Source of the DNA: Paracoccaceae bacterium
GTDB taxonomy: Bacteria; Pseudomonadota; Alphaproteobacteria; Rhodobacterales; Rhodobacteraceae
DNA: 40,479 nucleotides
Reading direction: 5' to 3'
Assembly (NCBI GenBank): GCA_902602765.1
Contig: CACKSH010000016.1
Span: 1 to 40,479 of the forward strand
Shown here: positions 17,372 through 26,691 of the stretch, one piece after another
Position numbering within the stretch: position 1 is the first letter of the stretch
Layout of the letters: the number at the start of each line of letters is the position of its first letter
Program-made: the position numbers and the translations under genes
Notes under the pieces: model-generated
What the model was told of the DNA's origin: nothing
Databases searched by the model: none
What the model saw: only the letters and a program-made list of their open reading frames with translations

Positions 17372-18313
17372 ATGGAAACATCAGCAGTTTTATTGGAGGG
17401 TGCTAAGCAACTTTCAATCCAGTCCGTTGGCTTAAAAGATCCTACGGACGGGGATGTCGTTGTTCAGGTAAGTCACTCTGGAATTTCAACTGGTACTGAA
17501 AGCTTGTTATGGTCTGGCACCATGCCGCCTTTTCCTGGTATGGGATATCCTCTTGTGCCCGGTTATGAAGCAGTTGGTGAGGTTGTTCATGCAGAAAAAG
17601 GGGCAACAGTCACCCCCGGTGATCATGTATTTGTACCCGGATCGAATGGATTTAAAGAAGCCTTTGGTCTCTTTGGTGGATCAGCAAGATTACTTGTAAC
17701 TCATTGTGATAGAACAATTAAAATTGATTCAGGTTTGGGTGAGCAGGGTGCTCTTTTTGCTCTGGCAGCAACTGCCCGTCATGCGATTGCCGGAATGGAA
17801 GTTAGATTGCCAGATCTTATTATCGGTCACGGGGTCCTAGGGCGGATGTTAGCTCGTCTTACGCTTGCTGCTGGTGGGGAGCCTCCTACAGTCTGGGAAA
17901 TAGATGAAGCACGTAGACATGGAGCCACGGGTTATGAAGTTATCCATCCCGATATGGATAAAAGCAATAATTATCGAGCTGTGTTCGATGCGTCTGGTCG
18001 TTCTGATATTTTAGATCAGTGGATTCAAAAATGCCAAAAAGGTGCTGAAATAGTGCTTGCAGGATTTTACAGCGAGAGAATCAACTTTGCCTTTCCTCCA
18101 GCCTTTATGAAGGAAATTAAGATAAGAATAGCAGCTGAGTGGTCTCAGTCGGACCTTATTGCAGTCCGCGCACTGGTAGAGAGTGGGGCGCTTTCTTTGG
18201 ATGGATTGATTACACATAGGTCATCAGCTGAAAATGCAGACTTAGCCTATAGAACGGCATTTGAAACAGCCGATTGCAGTAAAATGATGCTAGATTGGAG
18301 CAATATGAAATGA
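17372..18313 (+). CDS. bchC: Bacteriochlorophyllide a dehydrogenase BchC
   Basis: A 313-aa medium-chain dehydrogenase/reductase oxidising the 3-hydroxyethyl group to the 3-acetyl of bacteriochlorophyllide a. GTESLLWSGTMPPFPGMGYPLVPGYEAVGEV covers the GroES-like domain, and the nucleotide-binding loop is GHGVLG (152-157). Length is as in Rhodobacter. First gene of the bchCXYZ-puf transcript. AAGGGATAAGG lies just before the start. Its stop overlaps bchX (ATGA). Confidence 0.96.
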   Translation: METSAVLLEGAKQLSIQSVGLKDPTDGDVVVQVSHSGISTGTESLLWSGTMPPFPGMGYPLVPGYEAVGEVVHAEKGATVTPGDHVFVPGSNGFKEAFGLFGGSARLLVTHCDRTIKIDSGLGEQGALFALAATARHAIAGMEVRLPDLIIGHGVLGRMLARLTLAAGGEPPTVWEIDEARRHGATGYEVIHPDMDKSNNYRAVFDASGRSDILDQWIQKCQKGAEIVLAGFYSERINFAFPPAFMKEIKIRIAAEWSQSDLIAVRALVESGALSLDGLITHRSSAENADLAYRTAFETADCSKMMLDWSNMK

Positions 18314-19323
18314 AAGATGATGTGCCAAATCTAAAGGATTATTCGCAAAGACTCAGGGATGAGGCGAATATGGAGCTTGCGGATATACAATCTGAGGGTA
18401 AGGCCACTGAACCCACAAAACACACACAGATTATAGCTATTTACGGAAAAGGCGGTATTGGGAAGTCTTTCACGTTAGCAAATCTTTCGCACATGATGGC
18501 GGAAATGGGTAAAAGGGTTTTGCTAATAGGATGTGATCCCAAATCCGACACCACAAGCTTATTGTTTGGCGGTAAGGCTTGTCCTACGATCATAGAGACC
18601 TCAACAAAGAAGAAGTTGGCCGGCGAGGAAGTTAAAATCGGTGATGTCTGTTTCAAGCGCGGTGGAGTATTTGCCATGGAGCTTGGTGGTCCTGAGGTTG
18701 GTCGAGGCTGTGGTGGTCGAGGTATAATTCACGGTTTTGAGTTGCTTGAAAAATTAGGATTTCATGACTGGGACTTTGACTATGTTCTGTTGGACTTTCT
18801 CGGGGATGTCGTTTGTGGTGGTTTTGGCCTACCGATTGCGCGAGATATGGCGCAGAAGGTTATATTAGTCGCTTCCAACGATCTGCAGTCCCTATATGTT
18901 TCCAATAATGTATGCTCTGCTGTTGAATATTTTCGAAAATTAGGCGGTAATGTTGGCGTTGCCGGATTGGTTATAAACAAAGACGATGGAAGCGGGGAGG
19001 CAGCTGCTTTCGCGCGAGAAGCTAAAATTCCGATTTTAGCTGCAATACCTCAGGACGATGACTTGAGAAAAAAATCTGCCAATTATCAAATTGTTGGGAC
19101 AAAGCAAGGTCAGTGGGGAGATTTGTTTACTCAGCTAGCTGAGGCAGTTGGGGAAGCTCCTCCTGTTCGGCCAACGCCATTAGATCAAGATGGGCTTCTT
19201 AATCTTTTTGATAGCAAAGACACTGGAGGTGATTTTGTACTAGTGCCGGCAACGGATACTGATATGCGTGGGCAACATGCAAAGCCGAAAAAGTCTTTAG
19301 AGGTTGTTTACGACGAGGCATGA
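18310..19323 (+). CDS. bchX: Chlorophyllide a reductase iron protein, subunit X
   Basis: The 337-aa nitrogenase-iron-protein homologue that feeds electrons to BchYZ for reduction of ring B. P-loop GKGGIGKS (46-53); Cys ligands for the shared 4Fe-4S cluster in GRGCGGRG (C134) and VVCGGFG (C169). The ATG at 18310, overlapping the bchC stop, was preferred over a TTG 15 bases upstream because of the coupling and N-terminus. bchY begins 1 bp after the stop. Confidence 0.97.
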   Translation: MKDDVPNLKDYSQRLRDEANMELADIQSEGKATEPTKHTQIIAIYGKGGIGKSFTLANLSHMMAEMGKRVLLIGCDPKSDTTSLLFGGKACPTIIETSTKKKLAGEEVKIGDVCFKRGGVFAMELGGPEVGRGCGGRGIIHGFELLEKLGFHDWDFDYVLLDFLGDVVCGGFGLPIARDMAQKVILVASNDLQSLYVSNNVCSAVEYFRKLGGNVGVAGLVINKDDGSGEAAAFAREAKIPILAAIPQDDDLRKKSANYQIVGTKQGQWGDLFTQLAEAVGEAPPVRPTPLDQDGLLNLFDSKDTGGDFVLVPATDTDMRGQHAKPKKSLEVVYDEA

Positions 19324-19324
19324 G

Positions 19325-20905
19325 ATGAGTAAGGAAATAAAATACGATACTGCCTCAGATACAGAAGTAATTCGAGGGCATCCCGAAGAGAAGCTGGGCG
19401 AGGAAATTCAAGCTTCCGAGGGCTCAGTTGAGGCTCAGCTGGGGTGTCACTCGGGTTCTACCATGAAAACAGCTGCAGAAAATAGTCAAAACTCTGAGAT
19501 TTTAGAAAAATATGCAGCTGATTATCCGATGGGCCCACATGATAAGCCTCAATCAATGTGTCCTGCTTTTGGCTCATTGAGAGTTGGTCTGAGAATGAGA
19601 CGAGTGGCGACTGTCTTATCAGGATCGGCCTGTTGTGTTTATGGGCTTACGTTTGTCAGTCATTTCTACGGTGCAAGGCGTTCGGTTGGATACGTTCCTT
19701 TCAATTCGGAAACATTAGTAACTGGAAAACTTTTTGAAGACATAAGAGATGCTGTTCACGAGCTGGCAGATCCAGACCATTACGATGCTGTTGTTGTTAC
19801 AAATCTTTGCGTACCTACTGCGAGTGGGGTTCCTCTAAGGCTCCTTCCAAATGAAATCAACGGTGTTCGCATTATTGGCATTGATGTCCCAGGTTTTGGT
19901 GTTCCAACTCATGCTGAGGCCAAGGATATCTTGGCCGGTGCAATGCTTAATTTTGCGCGACAAGAAGTTGAAGCAGGTCCGGTTCAGGCACCTAAAGGTG
20001 GCAAGAATGATAGACCTAGTTTAGCTATACTTGGCGAAATGTTTCCGGCTGACCCAATGGTAATTGGAGCAATGCTTGACCCCATGGGCCTATCTGCTGG
20101 TCCAGTTTTACCAGCCCGTGAGTGGAGAGAATTATACGCCGCTCTGGGGTGTGATGCAGTTGCTGCGATTCACCCATTTTATACTGCAACCTTAAGAGAA
20201 TTTGATGCGGCAGGGCGTCCGGCGTTCGGAAGTGCCCCAGTAGGATACGATGGAACGGCAAATTGGCTCGCCAATGTTGGAAAAATATTTTCTGTACCTC
20301 AGAAACAAGTAGCCCAAGCTCAAAATATGTTTTTACCAGCGATAAAAGAGGCCCTGGAGAAGACCCCTATTAAGGGACGCATTACGCTGTCGGGTTATGA
20401 AGGCAGTGAGCTATTGGTTGCAAGACTGTTAATAGAAAGTGGTGCCGAGGTGCCATACGTTGGGACTGCTTGTCCAAAAACGGAAATGTCTAAGGTAGAC
20501 GCCGCTTGGCTTAGTCAAAGGGGTGTTGCAGTAAAGTTTAGAGCTTCGCTTGAAGATGATTTATCGGCAGTTGATGCATTTGAACCAGACCTCGCCATAG
20601 GCACAACGCCGGTGGTGCAGCATGCAAAAGAGCAGGGACGCCCTGGCCTATATTTTACTAATCTAGTCTCCGCCCGTCCTCTTATGGGTGTTGCCGGTGC
20701 GGGAAGCTTGGCTGAAGTAATTAATACTGCCATTAGCAATCGTGATCGCATGGCAAATTTGAAGGGTTTCTTTGAAGGTGTAGGTACCGATGATACATCT
20801 GGCGTATGGGAAGCTTCACCTAATCTACGCCCAGATTTCCGTGCGCAACATCAGAAGAAATTAGATAAAGCAGCCAAAGCTGCCAAAGCACAGGAGATGA
20901 TCTGA
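19325..20905 (+). CDS. bchY: Chlorophyllide a reductase subunit Y
   Basis: The 526-aa alpha-type catalytic subunit of the nitrogenase-like chlorophyllide a oxidoreductase. It has a variable acidic N-terminus (~1-65), then [16 protein letters not shown] (C79) and [10 protein letters not shown] (C103/C104), which supply cluster ligands. ATG 19325 is 1 bp after bchX. An earlier in-frame codon within bchX (19304) adds only 7 residues and was rejected. The stop overlaps the bchZ start (TGATG). Confidence 0.97.
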   Translation: MSKEIKYDTASDTEVIRGHPEEKLGEEIQASEGSVEAQLGCHSGSTMKTAAENSQNSEILEKYAADYPMGPHDKPQSMCPAFGSLRVGLRMRRVATVLSGSACCVYGLTFVSHFYGARRSVGYVPFNSETLVTGKLFEDIRDAVHELADPDHYDAVVVTNLCVPTASGVPLRLLPNEINGVRIIGIDVPGFGVPTHAEAKDILAGAMLNFARQEVEAGPVQAPKGGKNDRPSLAILGEMFPADPMVIGAMLDPMGLSAGPVLPAREWRELYAALGCDAVAAIHPFYTATLREFDAAGRPAFGSAPVGYDGTANWLANVGKIFSVPQKQVAQAQNMFLPAIKEALEKTPIKGRITLSGYEGSELLVARLLIESGAEVPYVGTACPKTEMSKVDAAWLSQRGVAVKFRASLEDDLSAVDAFEPDLAIGTTPVVQHAKEQGRPGLYFTNLVSARPLMGVAGAGSLAEVINTAISNRDRMANLKGFFEGVGTDDTSGVWEASPNLRPDFRAQHQKKLDKAAKAAKAQEMI

Positions 20906-22377
20906 TGTTGATCCAGGATCATGATCGTGCTGGAGGGTATTGGGGTGCTGTTTATGCTTTCTGTGCTGTTAAGGGGCTCCAGGTCGTTATAGATGGACCC
21001 GTTGGGTGTGAGAATTTGCCCGTTACTTCCGTTTTGCATTACACCGATGCTTTGCCTCCACATGAATTGCCGATTGTAGTTACTGGCTTGGGCGAGGAAG
21101 AGTTGGGCCGTGATGGAACAGAAGGTGCCATGAGAAGGGCTTGGGAAGCGTTAGATCCAGCACTTCCGGCGGTTGTTGTCACTGGCTCAATTTCTGAAAT
21201 GATTGGTGGTGGCGTAACACCGCAAGGCACTAATATTCAGAGATTTTTGCCAAGAACTATAGATGAAGACCAATGGGAGTCAGCGGATCGAGCTATGACT
21301 TGGATATTCACTGAATTTGGAATGACCAAAGGCAGAATGCCTCCCGAAAAGAAACGCGAGGAGGGTGCCAAGCCCAGGGTAAACATTCTTGGACCGATGT
21401 ATGGAACTTTTAACATGCCAAGTGACCTGCAGGAAATTCGTCGTTTAGTTACGGGGATTGGTGCCGAAGTAAATATGGTTATGCCCTTGGGTGCGCACTT
21501 AGCAGAAATGCGAAGTCTTGTTAATGCTGATGTCAATATTTGCATGTATAGAGAATTTGGTCGTGGTTTGTGCGAAGTTTTAGGTAAGCCATATCTTCAA
21601 GCGCCAATTGGTGTTGAAAGCACCACAAAATTTCTAAGGTCCTTGGGAGAGCTACTTAATTTAGACCCAGAGCCTTTTATTGAGAAAGAAAAGCACTCAA
21701 CTATTAAGCCAGTTTGGGATTTATGGCGCTCTGTAACTCAAGACTTTTTTGGAACTGCAAGTTTTGGGGTTGTGGCTAATGAAACTTATGCTCGAGGATT
21801 AAGAAATTATCTTGAAACTGATTTAGGGTTCCCCTGCGCATTCTCTGTTGCGCGGGTTCGTGGGAAAAAGACAAATAATCAAGAAGTTCGCTCTCTGATT
21901 GAGCAAAAACGGCCTCTTATAATTTTTGGTTCTATTAACGAAAAAATGTATTTGGCTGAACTCAGGAGTGGTCATGGACCTCAACCGGCTTTCATTCCTG
22001 CTTCATTTCCAGGGGCGGCCATAAGGCGAGCAACTGGAACTCCGATGATGGGTTATGCGGGCGCTACCTATGTACTTCAAGAAGTATGCAATGGTCTGTT
22101 TGATGCTTTGTTCCACATACTTCCCTTGGCAAGTGATATGGATGCCGCTGAGGCCACTCCCACCAATTTACGTAAAGACCTTCAATGGGATGCTCAAGCG
22201 CAAGCAGAATTAGATAGAATAGTATCAACTCATCCAATTTTAACTAGAATATCGGCAGCTAAGCGGCTCAGAGATGCAGTCGAAATAGCAACCGTTAATG
22301 CCGGTCACGACCGAGTGACAAAGGAAACTGTGATAGCTCTTGATGGCTCAGGTGCTATAGAAAATAAAGGAACTTAA
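20905..22377 (+). CDS. bchZ: Chlorophyllide a reductase subunit Z
   Basis: The 490-aa beta-type subunit of chlorophyllide a reductase, partner of Bch[23 protein letters not shown] near the N-terminus contains the cluster Cys (C35). The small C-terminal helical domain (from ~[24 protein letters not shown]) is the expected ending. In Rhodobacter, puf promoter elements lie in the bchZ 3' region; I did not recognise them here. pufQ follows 4 bp downstream. Confidence 0.97.
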   Translation: MLIQDHDRAGGYWGAVYAFCAVKGLQVVIDGPVGCENLPVTSVLHYTDALPPHELPIVVTGLGEEELGRDGTEGAMRRAWEALDPALPAVVVTGSISEMIGGGVTPQGTNIQRFLPRTIDEDQWESADRAMTWIFTEFGMTKGRMPPEKKREEGAKPRVNILGPMYGTFNMPSDLQEIRRLVTGIGAEVNMVMPLGAHLAEMRSLVNADVNICMYREFGRGLCEVLGKPYLQAPIGVESTTKFLRSLGELLNLDPEPFIEKEKHSTIKPVWDLWRSVTQDFFGTASFGVVANETYARGLRNYLETDLGFPCAFSVARVRGKKTNNQEVRSLIEQKRPLIIFGSINEKMYLAELRSGHGPQPAFIPASFPGAAIRRATGTPMMGYAGATYVLQEVCNGLFDALFHILPLASDMDAAEATPTNLRKDLQWDAQAQAELDRIVSTHPILTRISAAKRLRDAVEIATVNAGHDRVTKETVIALDGSGAIENKGT

Positions 22378-22381
22378 GATA

Positions 22382-22603
22382 ATGACAGATGTTTCTCAAC
22401 CTACTAGGAAATTTAGAGCAAAGCCACGTCGCTCTTTCGAATTCATACTTTATTTTAGTATAATTTTTTTACTCGCAATCCCATTTTCGACTGTAATTTG
22501 GATTGCGGAGGTGTTTCGAAGAAAATCTATATTTGTAGATGGCCCTATCTCTCGCTCAAGAGCTGAGGCTGATCGGATCACGCCCGTTATTTTCTCGGCC
22601 TAA
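22382..22603 (+). CDS. pufQ: PufQ, bacteriochlorophyll/puf regulatory membrane protein
   Basis: A 73-aa protein with a basic N-terminus (KFRAKPRRS), one membrane helix (about 20-42) and a short tail, matching PufQ in size and layout. PufQ promotes bacteriochlorophyll accumulation in Rhodobacter, perhaps as a pigment carrier. The identification relies on the FEFILYFSIIFLLAIPF-type helix and on its position between bchZ and pufB. Confidence 0.88.
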   Translation: MTDVSQPTRKFRAKPRRSFEFILYFSIIFLLAIPFSTVIWIAEVFRRKSIFVDGPISRSRAEADRITPVIFSA

Positions 22604-22660
22604 TGTTACAGGTTGAGGATCAATATCTGCTCTGCCGTATCGGTGGAACAGGACCCCGAA

Positions 22661-22706
22661 AGAGGCAAATGCTTCTAGAGGGACCCGGCCGCAGGGGTGC
22701 TGTGGC
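22661..22706 (+). other. Tandem stem-loops in the pufQ-pufB leader
   Basis: Two hairpins can be drawn in the 132-bp gap before pufB. AGAGGC (22661-22666) pairs with GCTTCT (22671-22676) over loop AAAT, with one G-U. GCCGCAG (22688-22694) pairs with CTGTGGC (22700-22706) over a 5-base loop, with one G-U. In Rhodobacter the pufQ-B intercistronic region is a processing site that sets the 5' end of the stable pufBA message. That function here is inferred. A strong GGAGGA ribosome-binding site follows at about 22724-22729. Confidence 0.5.
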
Positions 22707-22735
22707 GTCAGCAAATTATTTCCGGAGGAAATGTC

Positions 22736-22891
22736 ATGGCTGATAAAAATGGCTTGTCTTTTACAGGTCTAACCGACGAACAGGCGCAGGAGTTGCATTC
22801 TGTTTATTTGAGTGGGATGTGGTTATTCGTAACCGCTTGCATCATAGCTCATATAGCAACTTACATCTACCGCCCCTGGTTCGCATTTTAG
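22736..22891 (+). CDS. pufB: Light-harvesting 1 beta subunit
   Basis: A 51-aa LH1 beta polypeptide: [19 protein letters not shown] cytoplasmic part, one membrane helix, bacteriochlorophyll ligand His39 in [12 protein letters not shown], and the second conserved His21. The ATG at 22736 follows CCGGAGGA and gives the family N-terminus MADK. An in-frame ATG at 22697 would add 13 atypical residues and was rejected. Confidence 0.97.
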   Translation: MADKNGLSFTGLTDEQAQELHSVYLSGMWLFVTACIIAHIATYIYRPWFAF

Positions 22892-22905
22892 GGAGGGATT
22901 GATTT

Positions 22906-23067
22906 ATGGCTAAATTCTATAAAATCTGGCTCGTTTTCGATCCACGCCGTGTGTTTGTAGCACAAGGTGTTTTCCTATTCTTGCTAGCAGCAATGATTCA
23001 TCTTGTTCTGCTAAGCACGGAGCATTTCAACTGGTTTGAATCGGCAGCTGCAGCAGCTGGTGGTTAA
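22906..23067 (+). CDS. pufA: Light-harvesting 1 alpha subunit
   Basis: A 53-aa LH1 alpha polypeptide beginning [20 protein letters not shown], with bacteriochlorophyll ligand His32 ([10 protein letters not shown]) and a short C-terminal tail ([14 protein letters not shown]). GGGAGGG precedes the start by about 8 bases. It is 14 bp after pufB. In relatives the next gene is pufL; here only a pufL fragment follows. Confidence 0.97.
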   Translation: MAKFYKIWLVFDPRRVFVAQGVFLFLLAAMIHLVLLSTEHFNWFESAAAAAGG

Positions 23068-23074
23068 ACCATTG

Positions 23075-23095
23075 TTTTGTTCGAGGTGAACAAAA
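23075..23095 (+). other. Stem-loop just after pufA
   Basis: TTTTGTTC (23075-23082) and GAACAAAA (23088-23095) form a perfect 8-bp stem over loop GAGGT, 7 bp after the pufA stop. It is the first of a run of hairpins in the pufA-dxs gap. A-rich sequence rather than a T-run follows, so mRNA stabilisation is likelier than termination. Confidence 0.55.
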
Positions 23096-23102
23096 AATAA
23101 AG

Positions 23103-23135
23103 CCGCGGGCATTTGGCATGTCCATTTGCCCGTGG
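23103..23135 (+). other. pufA 3' intercistronic hairpin
   Basis: A GC-rich stem-loop: CCGCGGGCA (23103-23111) pairs with TGCCCGTGG (23127-23135) with one G-U. After two T-T mismatches, TGG/CCA closes over loop CATGT. Position and strength match the Rhodobacter pufA-pufL hairpins that protect the pufBA message from 3' decay and raise LH1 over RC. That role is inferred. Confidence 0.65.
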
Positions 23136-23153
23136 TGACCAAACAATAACTAT

Positions 23154-23175
23154 CGCTTCTCGGTTTTGAGAAGCG
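23154..23175 (+). terminator. Hairpin with short T-run before the pufL fragment
   Basis: CGCTTCTC (23154-23161) and GAGAAGCG (23168-23175) form a perfect 8-bp stem over loop GGTTTT, followed by TTT. It could be a weak terminator or a decay barrier between pufA and the former pufL. Confidence 0.5.
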
Positions 23176-23199
23176 TTTCGAAGAAAGTAGAGATACGAG

Positions 23200-23295
23200 A
23201 TGGAATTGCTAAGCTTCAAAATGAAGTATCGAGTTCTTTTAGGAAACTCGACGAGCGCCAATCTCGCATGCCAGATTTGGCCTATTGTCCCATAG
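23200..23295 (+). pseudogene. pufL: pufL remnant (N-terminal 12 codons only)
   Basis: A 31-codon frame starts at 23200, 132 bp after pufA, which is a normal pufA-pufL distance. Its first 12 residues, MELLSFKMKYRV, match the near-invariant N-terminus of reaction-centre L (MALLSFERKYRV) at 9 of 12 positions. Similarity then stops: instead of [21 protein letters not shown] the frame reads LLGNSTSANLACQIWPIVP and ends. No other frame nearby resumes PufL, PufM or PufC/PufX that I can recognise. The break falls at about 23235, inside a small hairpin (23230-23250). I read this as the 5' scar of a deletion or relocation of pufLM. A misassembly is the main alternative. Confidence 0.75.
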
Positions 23296-23346
23296 GTCAA
23301 ATTCGGGGTTTCCACACCCCGGTTCCCTTCCTGTTGGCTACAGGAA
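23230..23346 (+). repeat. Array of four stem-loops replacing the pufLM region
   Basis: Four hairpins follow one another. CGAGTT/AACTCG is at 23230-23250. An 11-bp stem ATTTGGCCTAT/ATAGGTCAAAT (one G-U) is at 23275-23302. CGGGGT/ACCCCG is at 23304-23321. TTCCTGT/ACAGGAA is at 23328-23346. A separate terminator follows. No convincing coding sequence was seen here apart from the pufL fragment. The array may be the former 3' end of the puf operon or a structured RNA element; I cannot tell which. Confidence 0.5.
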
Positions 23347-23349
23347 ACT

Positions 23350-23386
23350 GGCGTCGCACTTGCCCAATACAGGTGCGACGCCTTTT
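23350..23386 (+). terminator. Strong rho-independent terminator of the puf operon
   Basis: A perfect 10-bp GC-rich stem, GGCGTCGCAC (23350-23359) with GTGCGACGCC (23373-23382), has a 13-base loop and is followed by TTTT. It ends 22 bp before dxs and is the most probable end of the bchC-puf transcript. Confidence 0.8.
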
Positions 23387-23408
23387 AAAATAGCAAAAGG
23401 ATACTGAA

Positions 23409-25352
23409 ATGTCTTTTCCATTTGAACTGCCGATTTTGGATAATGTTTCCGGTCCGGAAGACCTTCGAAAACTGAGTGATTCTGATTTAGATCAGGTTGC
23501 TAAAGAACTCAGAAATGAAGTTATCGAGGTCGTTTCTCAAACCGGTGGGCATTTAGGTTCATCTCTTGGGGTTGTGGAATTAACGGTTGCTTTACATGCT
23601 ATATTTAAAACACCGCGTGACAAGTTAATCTGGGATGTTGGCCATCAGTGCTATCCACATAAAATTATTACTGGACGCAGAAAACGTATGATGGGCTTAA
23701 GACAGAAAGATGGCGTCAGTGGTTTTACTAAAAGGAGTGAGAGTGAATACGATCCTTTCGGGGCAGCACATAGTTCTACTTCCATTTCTGCCGCTTTGGG
23801 TTTCACAATGGGCCGTGAACTTGGTCAAAACGTGGGTGACTGTGTAGCTGTCATAGGCGATGGGTCAATTTCTGCTGGCATGGCTTATGAAGCAATGAAT
23901 AACGCTGGAGCTGAAAATAAAAGATTATTTGTAATTTTAAATGATAACGAAATGTCGATTGCTCCGCCAGTTGGCGCAATGTCTAGTTACCTGTCAGGAC
24001 TGTACGGTAACTCGGCTTTCCATAAATTAAAAACATTAGCGGAAGAAGTTGAGGTTCATTTGCCATGGGCGATGCGCGACGGAGCGCGAAGAGCCAGACA
24101 AATTGTAACTGGCCTGCATGGACAGGCAACTTTGTTTGAGGAATTAGGTTTTGATTATTTGGGGCCAATCGACGGTCATGATATGCCCCAATTACTATCT
24201 GTTCTTAGAGCTGCTAAAGCCCGAGCAACCGGACCAGTGCTTATTCATGTTTGCACAAAAAAGGGCTGTGGCTATGCTCCTGCTGAAAACTCTAGTGATA
24301 AATATCATGGAGTATCAAAATTTGACATCGCGACTGGACTTCAATCCAAGACACCTGCTAATGCTCCAAGCTATACTGGAATATTTGGGCAAGCCTTAAC
24401 GATTGAGGCGGAGGTAGACCCGAGGGTCGTAGCTGTCACTGCGGCAATGCCATCGGGTACTGGTGTTAATACTATGGCCAAAGTTTTTCCTACGCGCGTT
24501 TTTGACGTTGGCATTGCAGAACAGCATGGTGTAACTTTTGCTGCTGGTATGGCCGCAAGTGGGCTGAAGCCATTTTGCGCCATTTACTCAACATTCTTAC
24601 AAAGGGGCTACGATCAGATAGTCCATGATGTGGCATTACAAAATTTACCTGTGCGCTTTGCCATTGATAGAGCAGGGCTGGTAGGAGCAGATGGAGCGAC
24701 ACATGCAGGAGCATTCGACGTTGCTTATCTTTCAAACTTACCGAACTTTGTGGTTATGGCTGCCTCAGACGAAGCCGAATTAATGCACATGGTTCGAACG
24801 GCTGCCGAATATGACGAAGGACCAATTTCTTTTAGATATCCTAGAGGAAATGGGCTAGGTGTCGAGTTGCCCAAGCGTGGCGAAGTTCTCGAAATAGGAA
24901 AGGGTCGAATTCTCGAACAAGGTTCAGATATCGCAATTCTCTCTTTTGGAGCGCACTTGTCAGTTGTTCAAGAGGCCGCTGCAGCATTAAAATATCAAGG
25001 AATTTCAGTCACGATTGCTGACGCCCGTTTTGCAAAACCGCTAGATACAAAATTAATTAATGACTTGGTAGATAATCATTCCGCTATTTTGACAATTGAG
25101 CAAGGATCAGTTGGGGGTTTTGGTAGTCTGGTTCTTCACCACTTGATGCAGTTAGGTCAGTTGTGTAAGGGAGTGAATATTGACTGTATGTTCTTACCAG
25201 ATCGTTTCATTGATCAAGCAAGCCCTGCTGAAATGTACCGTGATGCCGGCATGAGTGAAGGGGATATAATAGCCCGTAGTATAGAATTACTATCAAAAAG
25301 TTTGAGTAAGTCTGATCAGCAGATAGATAAGATTAATATTCAAAGTTTCTAG
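23409..25352 (+). CDS. dxs: 1-deoxy-D-xylulose-5-phosphate synthase
   Basis: A 647-aa thiamine-dependent transketolase-like enzyme, the entry step of the MEP isoprenoid pathway that supplies carotenoids and the phytyl tail. TPP motif GDGSISAG (150-157) with the downstream [32 protein letters not shown] and [13 protein letters not shown] are typical. AAAAGGAT precedes the ATG. In Rhodobacter, dxs sits directly after pufX, so its presence here marks the expected right border of the puf operon and sharpens the observation that pufLM is missing. Confidence 0.97.
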   Translation: MSFPFELPILDNVSGPEDLRKLSDSDLDQVAKELRNEVIEVVSQTGGHLGSSLGVVELTVALHAIFKTPRDKLIWDVGHQCYPHKIITGRRKRMMGLRQKDGVSGFTKRSESEYDPFGAAHSSTSISAALGFTMGRELGQNVGDCVAVIGDGSISAGMAYEAMNNAGAENKRLFVILNDNEMSIAPPVGAMSSYLSGLYGNSAFHKLKTLAEEVEVHLPWAMRDGARRARQIVTGLHGQATLFEELGFDYLGPIDGHDMPQLLSVLRAAKARATGPVLIHVCTKKGCGYAPAENSSDKYHGVSKFDIATGLQSKTPANAPSYTGIFGQALTIEAEVDPRVVAVTAAMPSGTGVNTMAKVFPTRVFDVGIAEQHGVTFAAGMAASGLKPFCAIYSTFLQRGYDQIVHDVALQNLPVRFAIDRAGLVGADGATHAGAFDVAYLSNLPNFVVMAASDEAELMHMVRTAAEYDEGPISFRYPRGNGLGVELPKRGEVLEIGKGRILEQGSDIAILSFGAHLSVVQEAAAALKYQGISVTIADARFAKPLDTKLINDLVDNHSAILTIEQGSVGGFGSLVLHHLMQLGQLCKGVNIDCMFLPDRFIDQASPAEMYRDAGMSEGDIIARSIELLSKSLSKSDQQIDKINIQSF

Positions 25353-25432
25353 AGCTTGATAGAATTGCTATTTTATCTCCAAAATTTATTTTTGAAATTC
25401 ACAAAAACGCAAAAGCCTAAACGCAATAGTTC

Positions 25433-26101
25433 ATGGCTATGAAGTTCTCAAAAAATCAAAAGTACGTTTGTGAATTTTTAGGATCATTTTTTCTTGTTTT
25501 AACAGTTGTCGGTTCTGGAATTATGGCTGACCATCTTTCCCAAGATGATGGCGTCACATTATTAGGAAATGCAATTCCAACTGGATTAACGTTGGTTGTA
25601 ATAATTTCAATTTTTGGACCAATTTCTGGAGCCCACTTTAACCCAATAGTGTCTCTTGTATTTTGGTTCAAGAAAGTAATTTCGTTAAATGATTTCATCG
25701 CATATGTTATTTTGCAAATAAGTGGAGGAGTTTTTGGATGTATTGTTGCTAATATTACTTTCGAATTGCCTGCTGTAACGATTTCTACTCTAGACCGGCA
25801 TGATCTTTCTCAATTTTTATCTGAAATATTAGCAACCTTTGGGTTAGTTTTAGTAATCTTTCTTGGAAGAGAATTTGCGAGGCTAAATTTACCAGTTTTG
25901 GTCGGTTCATATATAGCTTCGGCATATTGGTTTACGTCCTCAACAAGCTTTGCAAACCCAGCTGTGACTATTGCCAGACAGTTCTCTGATACTTTTACAG
26001 GGATTTCCCCCTTAGGAGTGCCCGTTTTCATCACGGCTCAGATATTGGGAGCAATTATAGGATATTATTTTGTTCAATGGCTTACTAACACTGTTGATTG
26101 A
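25433..26101 (+). CDS. MIP-family aquaporin
   Basis: A 222-aa membrane channel with six helices and two half-helix motifs: SGAHFNPI (NPI in place of the first NPA, 70-72) and SFANPAVTIAR (NPA 175-177, R182 as the likely selectivity-filter Arg). Water, glycerol or another small neutral solute is possible; the sequence alone does not decide. An 80-bp gap separates it from dxs, and it probably has its own promoter. Not a PGC gene. Confidence 0.88.
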   Translation: MAMKFSKNQKYVCEFLGSFFLVLTVVGSGIMADHLSQDDGVTLLGNAIPTGLTLVVIISIFGPISGAHFNPIVSLVFWFKKVISLNDFIAYVILQISGGVFGCIVANITFELPAVTISTLDRHDLSQFLSEILATFGLVLVIFLGREFARLNLPVLVGSYIASAYWFTSSTSFANPAVTIARQFSDTFTGISPLGVPVFITAQILGAIIGYYFVQWLTNTVD

Positions 26102-26304
26102 AAAAATAACTGGTTATTTCTTGATATGTCAGAACTCTGCAGTAAGTCAGGGTCAAATAATTACTGGTTAGCTATTACTATGATATCTGTATCCTATTTA
26201 TAATTTCAGCAAAAATTAATAAATGCATTTCTTTTTATAATTTAATTAATGATACTTATGTTATATCGTTTAATTGATGAAACTTTGTTTTTTTTTGGAA
26301 TTTT

Positions 26305-26691
26305 ATGCAGTACAAAATTTTAGATACAGCTGAACGCGAGGCAGGTGTTGAGTTTTATAAGGCATACTTTTACGGCACTGGTGAGCGTTCGTTACTTTTA
26401 AATCATTTAGAGAGTTGGCCCACACATGCCAATTGGCTTGTTGCAGAGCTCTTATTTTTTATTAAAAACCATAATCAGGATAGTCGTTGGCCGAACGGTG
26501 GGATTGGGTATGATATTAGAGATGATCAAATATGGATGTACTTCACAACAGGTATCGATGAAAATAATACTTATTATGATGAATACACAGAGGAAAACTA
26601 TCCTGATAGAGTCATAGACATTGCTAAATTTATGAATATAGATCCATTTTTAATTGAGCTCATCGTAAATTATAAAATGCAGCAAGTGTAA
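26305..26691 (+). CDS. Hypothetical protein (128 aa)
   Basis: I do not recognise this protein. It is acidic and soluble with no signal peptide or membrane helix, and is rich in Tyr, Trp, Asn and Asp. It has a SRWPNGGIGYDIRDDQIWMYF centre and a YYDEYTEENYPDRVIDIAKFM stretch. The start is the ATG at 26305, which has no strong ribosome-binding site. It stands alone: 203 bp of very AT-rich sequence before it (26102-26304) shows no other gene I can support, and 69 bp follow it. Confidence 0.65.
   Translation: MQYKILDTAEREAGVEFYKAYFYGTGERSLLLNHLESWPTHANWLVAELLFFIKNHNQDSRWPNGGIGYDIRDDQIWMYFTTGIDENNTYYDEYTEENYPDRVIDIAKFMNIDPFLIELIVNYKMQQV

Noticed and set aside
23166-23393. A 75-codon plus-strand frame spanning the pufA-dxs gap
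   Set aside because: It runs straight through five hairpins and the terminator, has no ribosome-binding site and resembles no puf product. The 23200 frame with the PufL N-terminus is the meaningful one.
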